From NCBI GenBank assembly GCA_030037185.1, contig JASHRR010001341.1, positions 1 through 9,397 of the forward strand: DNA of 9,397 nucleotides. The letters are read 5' to 3'. Source of the stretch: Xanthobacteraceae bacterium. GTDB taxonomy: Bacteria; Pseudomonadota; Alphaproteobacteria; Rhizobiales; Xanthobacteraceae. How positions within the stretch are numbered: the first letter of the stretch is position 1; each line of letters starts with the position of its first letter. Below the pieces are notes generated by a model that was not told the DNA's origin, did not search any database, and saw only the letters and a list, made by a program, of their open reading frames with translations. The translations under genes were made by a program, and so were the position numbers. Below are positions 6,942 to 9,397 of this stretch, piece after piece.

Positions 6942-8204
6942 ATGGTTTCGCGCGTCGAACGAACGCCGCTGGCGGCATGGTGGTGGACGATCGACCGGTT
7001 CAGTCTCGTGGCTCTGGGCGCAATCATGCTGGGCGGCATCGTGCTTTCGCTGGCGGCGAGCCCTCCGGTCGCGGTGCGTCTGGGGCTCGATGCATTCTAT
7101 TTTGTCCACCACCATCTGCTCTACCTGGTCCCGGCGATCGCCGTCATGCTGGCGACGTCATTCCTATCGCCGCGTCAGATCCGCCGTGTCGCACTTGTCA
7201 TCTTCATCGTCAGCATGGCGCTGGTCGTCGCCACGCTGTTTATTGGTGCTGAGGTGAAGGGCGCGCGCCGTTGGGTCGTCCTTGGCGGATTGAACATTCA
7301 GCCGTCCGAGTTCCTCAAGCCGTCCTTCGTCGTTCTCAGCGCGTGGCTGTTTGCCGAATCGGGGCGCAAACCTGACATGCCGGCGACCACGTTTTCGCTG
7401 GTGCTGCTGCTCGCTGTGGTTGGACCGCTGGTCCTGCAACCTGATTTCGGCCAAACTATGCTGGTTGCGCTTGTGTGGGGCGCGTTGTTTTTCATGGCCG
7501 GCATGCGGCTTGTCTGGGTGGCAAGCCTCGGCGGCGCCGCGGTGCTCGGCCTGCTGGCCGCTTATACGACGATCCCGCACGTGGCGCGGCGCATCACGCG
7601 CTTTCTTGATCCCGCATCCGGCGATACGTTTCAGGTCGATGCGGCCGTAGAATCGTTTTTCCGTGGCGGCTGGTTCGGCCAGGGGCCGGGGGAAGGCACG
7701 GTGAAACGCATTCTGCCCGACAGCCATGCCGATTTCGTGTTCGCGGTTGCGGCTGAGGAGTTCGGCATCGTGCTGTGTCTGGTTCTGGTCTTTTTGTTCG
7801 CGTTCATCGTGCTTCGCGCGCTCAGCAAGGCTATGCGTAACGACGATCCATTTTCGCGGTTTTCGATCGCCGGGCTTGCCATCTTGTTCGGGGCCCAGTC
7901 GGCGATCAATATGGCGGTGAATCTGGCGCTCATCCCGGCCAAAGGAATGACGCTTCCGTTCATCTCCTATGGCGGTTCCTCGATGATCTCACTCGCCTAT
8001 GGCATGGGGATGTTGCTGGCTTTCACTCGCGACCGTCCGCGCACCGCGCTGCTGCAGCCGTCCACGTCCTATTCAGGGACTGCGGGTGTCCCGCCCGCCC
8101 GGCCGCTTGCCGACCCCGTCGCACAAGCAGGGGACGGCAGGGTCGGGGCGATGGCGCAGCCGCGACCCCGGGGCAGGGTTGGACTGGCCGGGAGTGCGCT
8201 CTGA
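6942..8204 (+). CDS. ftsW: Septal peptidoglycan glycosyltransferase FtsW
   Basis: SEDS-family membrane enzyme that polymerises lipid II at the division site with the transpeptidase FtsI. It is 420 residues with roughly ten hydrophobic segments, starting near residue 20. Family signatures: GARRWVVLGGLNIQPSEFLK, PDFGQTMLVALVWG, the large extracellular loop with FFRGGWFGQGPGEG and LPDSHADFVFA (Asp264 is at the position of the catalytic aspartate of RodA/FtsW), then KGMTLPFISYGGSS and the last helix. The start MVSRVERTPLAAWWWTIDR is typical of Rhizobiales FtsW. The conserved part ends about residue 366 (FTRDRP). The remaining 54 residues are Pro/Gly/Ala/Arg-rich and coincide with palindromic DNA at 8076-8146, so the tail is probably repeat-derived; relatives are usually nearer 380-390 residues. 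The TGA overlaps the murG ATG by one base. RodA was considered, but the dcw context and sequence favour FtsW. Confidence 0.95.
   Translation: MVSRVERTPLAAWWWTIDRFSLVALGAIMLGGIVLSLAASPPVAVRLGLDAFYFVHHHLLYLVPAIAVMLATSFLSPRQIRRVALVIFIVSMALVVATLFIGAEVKGARRWVVLGGLNIQPSEFLKPSFVVLSAWLFAESGRKPDMPATTFSLVLLLAVVGPLVLQPDFGQTMLVALVWGALFFMAGMRLVWVASLGGAAVLGLLAAYTTIPHVARRITRFLDPASGDTFQVDAAVESFFRGGWFGQGPGEGTVKRILPDSHADFVFAVAAEEFGIVLCLVLVFLFAFIVLRALSKAMRNDDPFSRFSIAGLAILFGAQSAINMAVNLALIPAKGMTLPFISYGGSSMISLAYGMGMLLAFTRDRPRTALLQPSTSYSGTAGVPPARPLADPVAQAGDGRVGAMAQPRPRGRVGLAGSAL
8076..8146. repeat. Palindromic repeats inside the 3' end of ftsW
   Basis: First hairpin: GGGAC (8076-8080) with GTCCC (8088-8092). Second, longer hairpin: CCGACC (8110-8115) with GGTCGG (8141-8146), continued by CCGTC (8116-8120) with GACGG (8133-8137), a three-base bulge and a loop containing GCACAAGC. 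The composition and hairpin style match the intergenic repeats elsewhere in the window. They encode residues about 379-402 of FtsW, beyond the conserved domain. Confidence 0.5.
8190..8194 (+). promoter_or_regulatory. Ribosome binding site of murG
   Basis: GGGAG lies within the last codons of ftsW, nine bases before ATG 8204. Together with the TGATG stop-start overlap it points to coupled translation of ftsW and murG. Confidence 0.5.
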
Positions 8205-9346
8205 TGCAGGAACGCGGCGGCTCGCCTCTCGTCATGGTTGCGGCAGGCGGAACCGGGGGACACCTGTTTCCGGCCGAGGCGCTCGCCATTGCGCTCTCGC
8301 GGCGCGGCGTCACGGTCGATCTTGTTACCGACGAGCGCGCGAGCCGCTATGGCGAATTCCCCGGGCAGGCGACCCACATCATTGCGAGCGCGACATTGGC
8401 GGGGCGTAATCCCGTCCACATCGCCGGCGCTGTCTCCAAGCTCTCCCGCGGCACCCTGCGGGCCCTCATCCTCTTTGGCCGGTTGCATCCTGCGGCCGTC
8501 GTCGGCTTCGGCGGCTATCCCACCATTCCGCCGCTGCTCGCCGCGCTGCTGCGTGGCATTCCGACCGTCGTTCATGAGCAGAACGGCGTGCTCGGCCGCG
8601 CCAACCGGCTGCTCGCTCGGCGGGTGCACACGATCGCCACCGGCTTTCGCGGTCTATTGGCGGATGATCCCCGCCTTGCCGTCAAGGTCACTCACACCGG
8701 AAATCCGATCCGCCCGGCCGTCGTCGAGGCGGCCGCGACGCCCTATCCGAGCGCCGACGGGCCGCTGCGCATTCTGGTCTTTGGCGGCAGCCAGGGCGCC
8801 CGCGTCATGGCTGATGTCGTCCCTCCCGCCATCGAGCTCGTCCCGATGGCGGTGCGGGCACGGCTCACCGTAACCCAGCAGGCGCGCGACGAGGACATCG
8901 AGAGGGTGCGGTCGGCATATCAGCGTTTCGGCGTCGCCGCCGAGGTCGCGCCGTTCTTCCGCGATCTTCCGTCCCGGATGGCGGCAAGTCACATCGTGAT
9001 AGCGCGTTCGGGGGCTTCCACCGTGGCGGAGCTCGCGGCCATTGGACGGCCTGCCGTCCTGGTGCCGTTGCCCCACGCCCTCGACCATGACCAGCGCGCC
9101 AACGCCGGCATGCTCGAACGCGCCGGCGGCGCCATCACGATCGAACAGACGCACTTCACCCCGGACCGCGTCGCCAGTGAGATTGCGCGGCTTGCCGCCG
9201 CTCCAGACAAGCTCGCCGAAATGGCGGCGGCGGCGAGAGGCCAGGGAGTTCTCGACGGTGCGGACCGGCTGGCTGATGTGGTGATGGGGCTGGTGTCCAG
9301 GTCGCGGGAAAAGCAGGCCAGCGCCGAGCCAGCGACCACCTCTTGA
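8204..9346 (+). CDS. murG: UDP-GlcNAc:MurNAc-(pentapeptide)-pyrophosphoryl-undecaprenol GlcNAc transferase MurG
   Basis: Peripheral membrane glycosyltransferase (GT28, GT-B fold) on the cytoplasmic face; it adds GlcNAc from UDP-GlcNAc to lipid I to make lipid II, the substrate of FtsW. It is 380 residues, slightly longer than E. coli MurG. The N-terminal lipid-acceptor domain has the glycine loop GGTGGH at residues 15-20, VGFGGYPTIPPLLAAL and HEQNGVLGRANRLL at 124-137. The C-terminal donor domain has VFGGSQGARVMADVVP, FFRDLPSRMAASHIVIARSG, ASTVAEL with Glu276 at the UDP-ribose-binding position, and PLPHALDHDQRANA with Gln297. The last 15 or so residues are polar and unconserved. It starts at ATG 8204, overlapping the ftsW stop by one base. 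murC normally follows but does not start in the remaining 51 bases. Confidence 0.97.
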   Translation: MQERGGSPLVMVAAGGTGGHLFPAEALAIALSRRGVTVDLVTDERASRYGEFPGQATHIIASATLAGRNPVHIAGAVSKLSRGTLRALILFGRLHPAAVVGFGGYPTIPPLLAALLRGIPTVVHEQNGVLGRANRLLARRVHTIATGFRGLLADDPRLAVKVTHTGNPIRPAVVEAAATPYPSADGPLRILVFGGSQGARVMADVVPPAIELVPMAVRARLTVTQQARDEDIERVRSAYQRFGVAAEVAPFFRDLPSRMAASHIVIARSGASTVAELAAIGRPAVLVPLPHALDHDQRANAGMLERAGGAITIEQTHFTPDRVASEIARLAAAPDKLAEMAAAARGQGVLDGADRLADVVMGLVSRSREKQASAEPATTS

Positions 9347-9357
9347 ACGCGCCATGA

Positions 9358-9386
9358 TGGTTCGAGCCGCAGCCGCGCTCGAACCA
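9358..9386 (+). terminator. Strong hairpin downstream of murG
   Basis: TGGTTCGAGC (9358-9367) and GCTCGAACCA (9377-9386) form a perfect 10-bp stem with a 9-nt loop, starting 12 bases after the murG stop. No T-run follows before the window ends. It could be a terminator, an RNA-stabilising 3' structure or another repeat. Because murC usually follows in the same transcript, full termination is not assured. Confidence 0.4.
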
Positions 9387-9397
9387 GCAACGCCGCA

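Noticed and set aside
1..9397. Search for a CRISPR array, tRNA or rRNA gene, prophage, transposase or defence genes
   Set aside because: No regularly spaced direct repeats, no cloverleaf or rRNA-like stretch, and no integrase or transposase frame were seen; the window is core cell-wall genes plus small palindromes.

Overview
The window is a GC-rich chromosomal segment from an alphaproteobacterium, most likely of the order Hyphomicrobiales (Rhizobiales; Bradyrhizobium, Xanthobacteraceae or Pseudolabrys-like relatives). The assignment rests on the style of the Mur, MraY and FtsW proteins, on the gene order, and on GC-rich palindromic repeats of a kind common in those genomes. It was made by eye, without a database search.

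Layout, all genes on the + strand: (1) 1-611, the 3' part of an ETHE1-type metallo-beta-lactamase-fold sulfur (persulfide) dioxygenase fused to a C-terminal rhodanese domain; its start lies outside the window. (2) 612-983, a non-coding gap with an imperfect hairpin and an extended -10 promoter candidate just before murE. (3) murE, murF and mraY, tightly packed (4-nt ATGA overlap, then a 4-nt gap). (4) 4971-5119, a short gap filled by a pair of inverted palindromic repeat units. (5) murD with a GTG start. (6) 6527-6941, a 415-nt gap holding several palindromes and one AT-richer stretch. (7) ftsW and murG, overlapping by one base (TGATG). (8) A strong hairpin after murG at the window edge.

The six complete genes form the middle of the division and cell wall (dcw) cluster. 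MurE, MurD and MurF build the UDP-MurNAc-pentapeptide in the cytoplasm (order of action MurD, MurE, MurF). MraY moves phospho-MurNAc-pentapeptide onto undecaprenyl phosphate to give lipid I. MurG adds GlcNAc to give lipid II, and FtsW polymerises lipid II at the septum with its partner PBP (FtsI). The DNPR motif in MurE indicates meso-diaminopimelate peptidoglycan.

I found no novel system. The points worth a second look are: the dcw cluster starts at murE, with no ftsI next to it and a sulfur-metabolism gene in its place; palindromic repeats have entered both loose joints of the cluster; and the C-terminal tail of FtsW appears to be translated from such a repeat.
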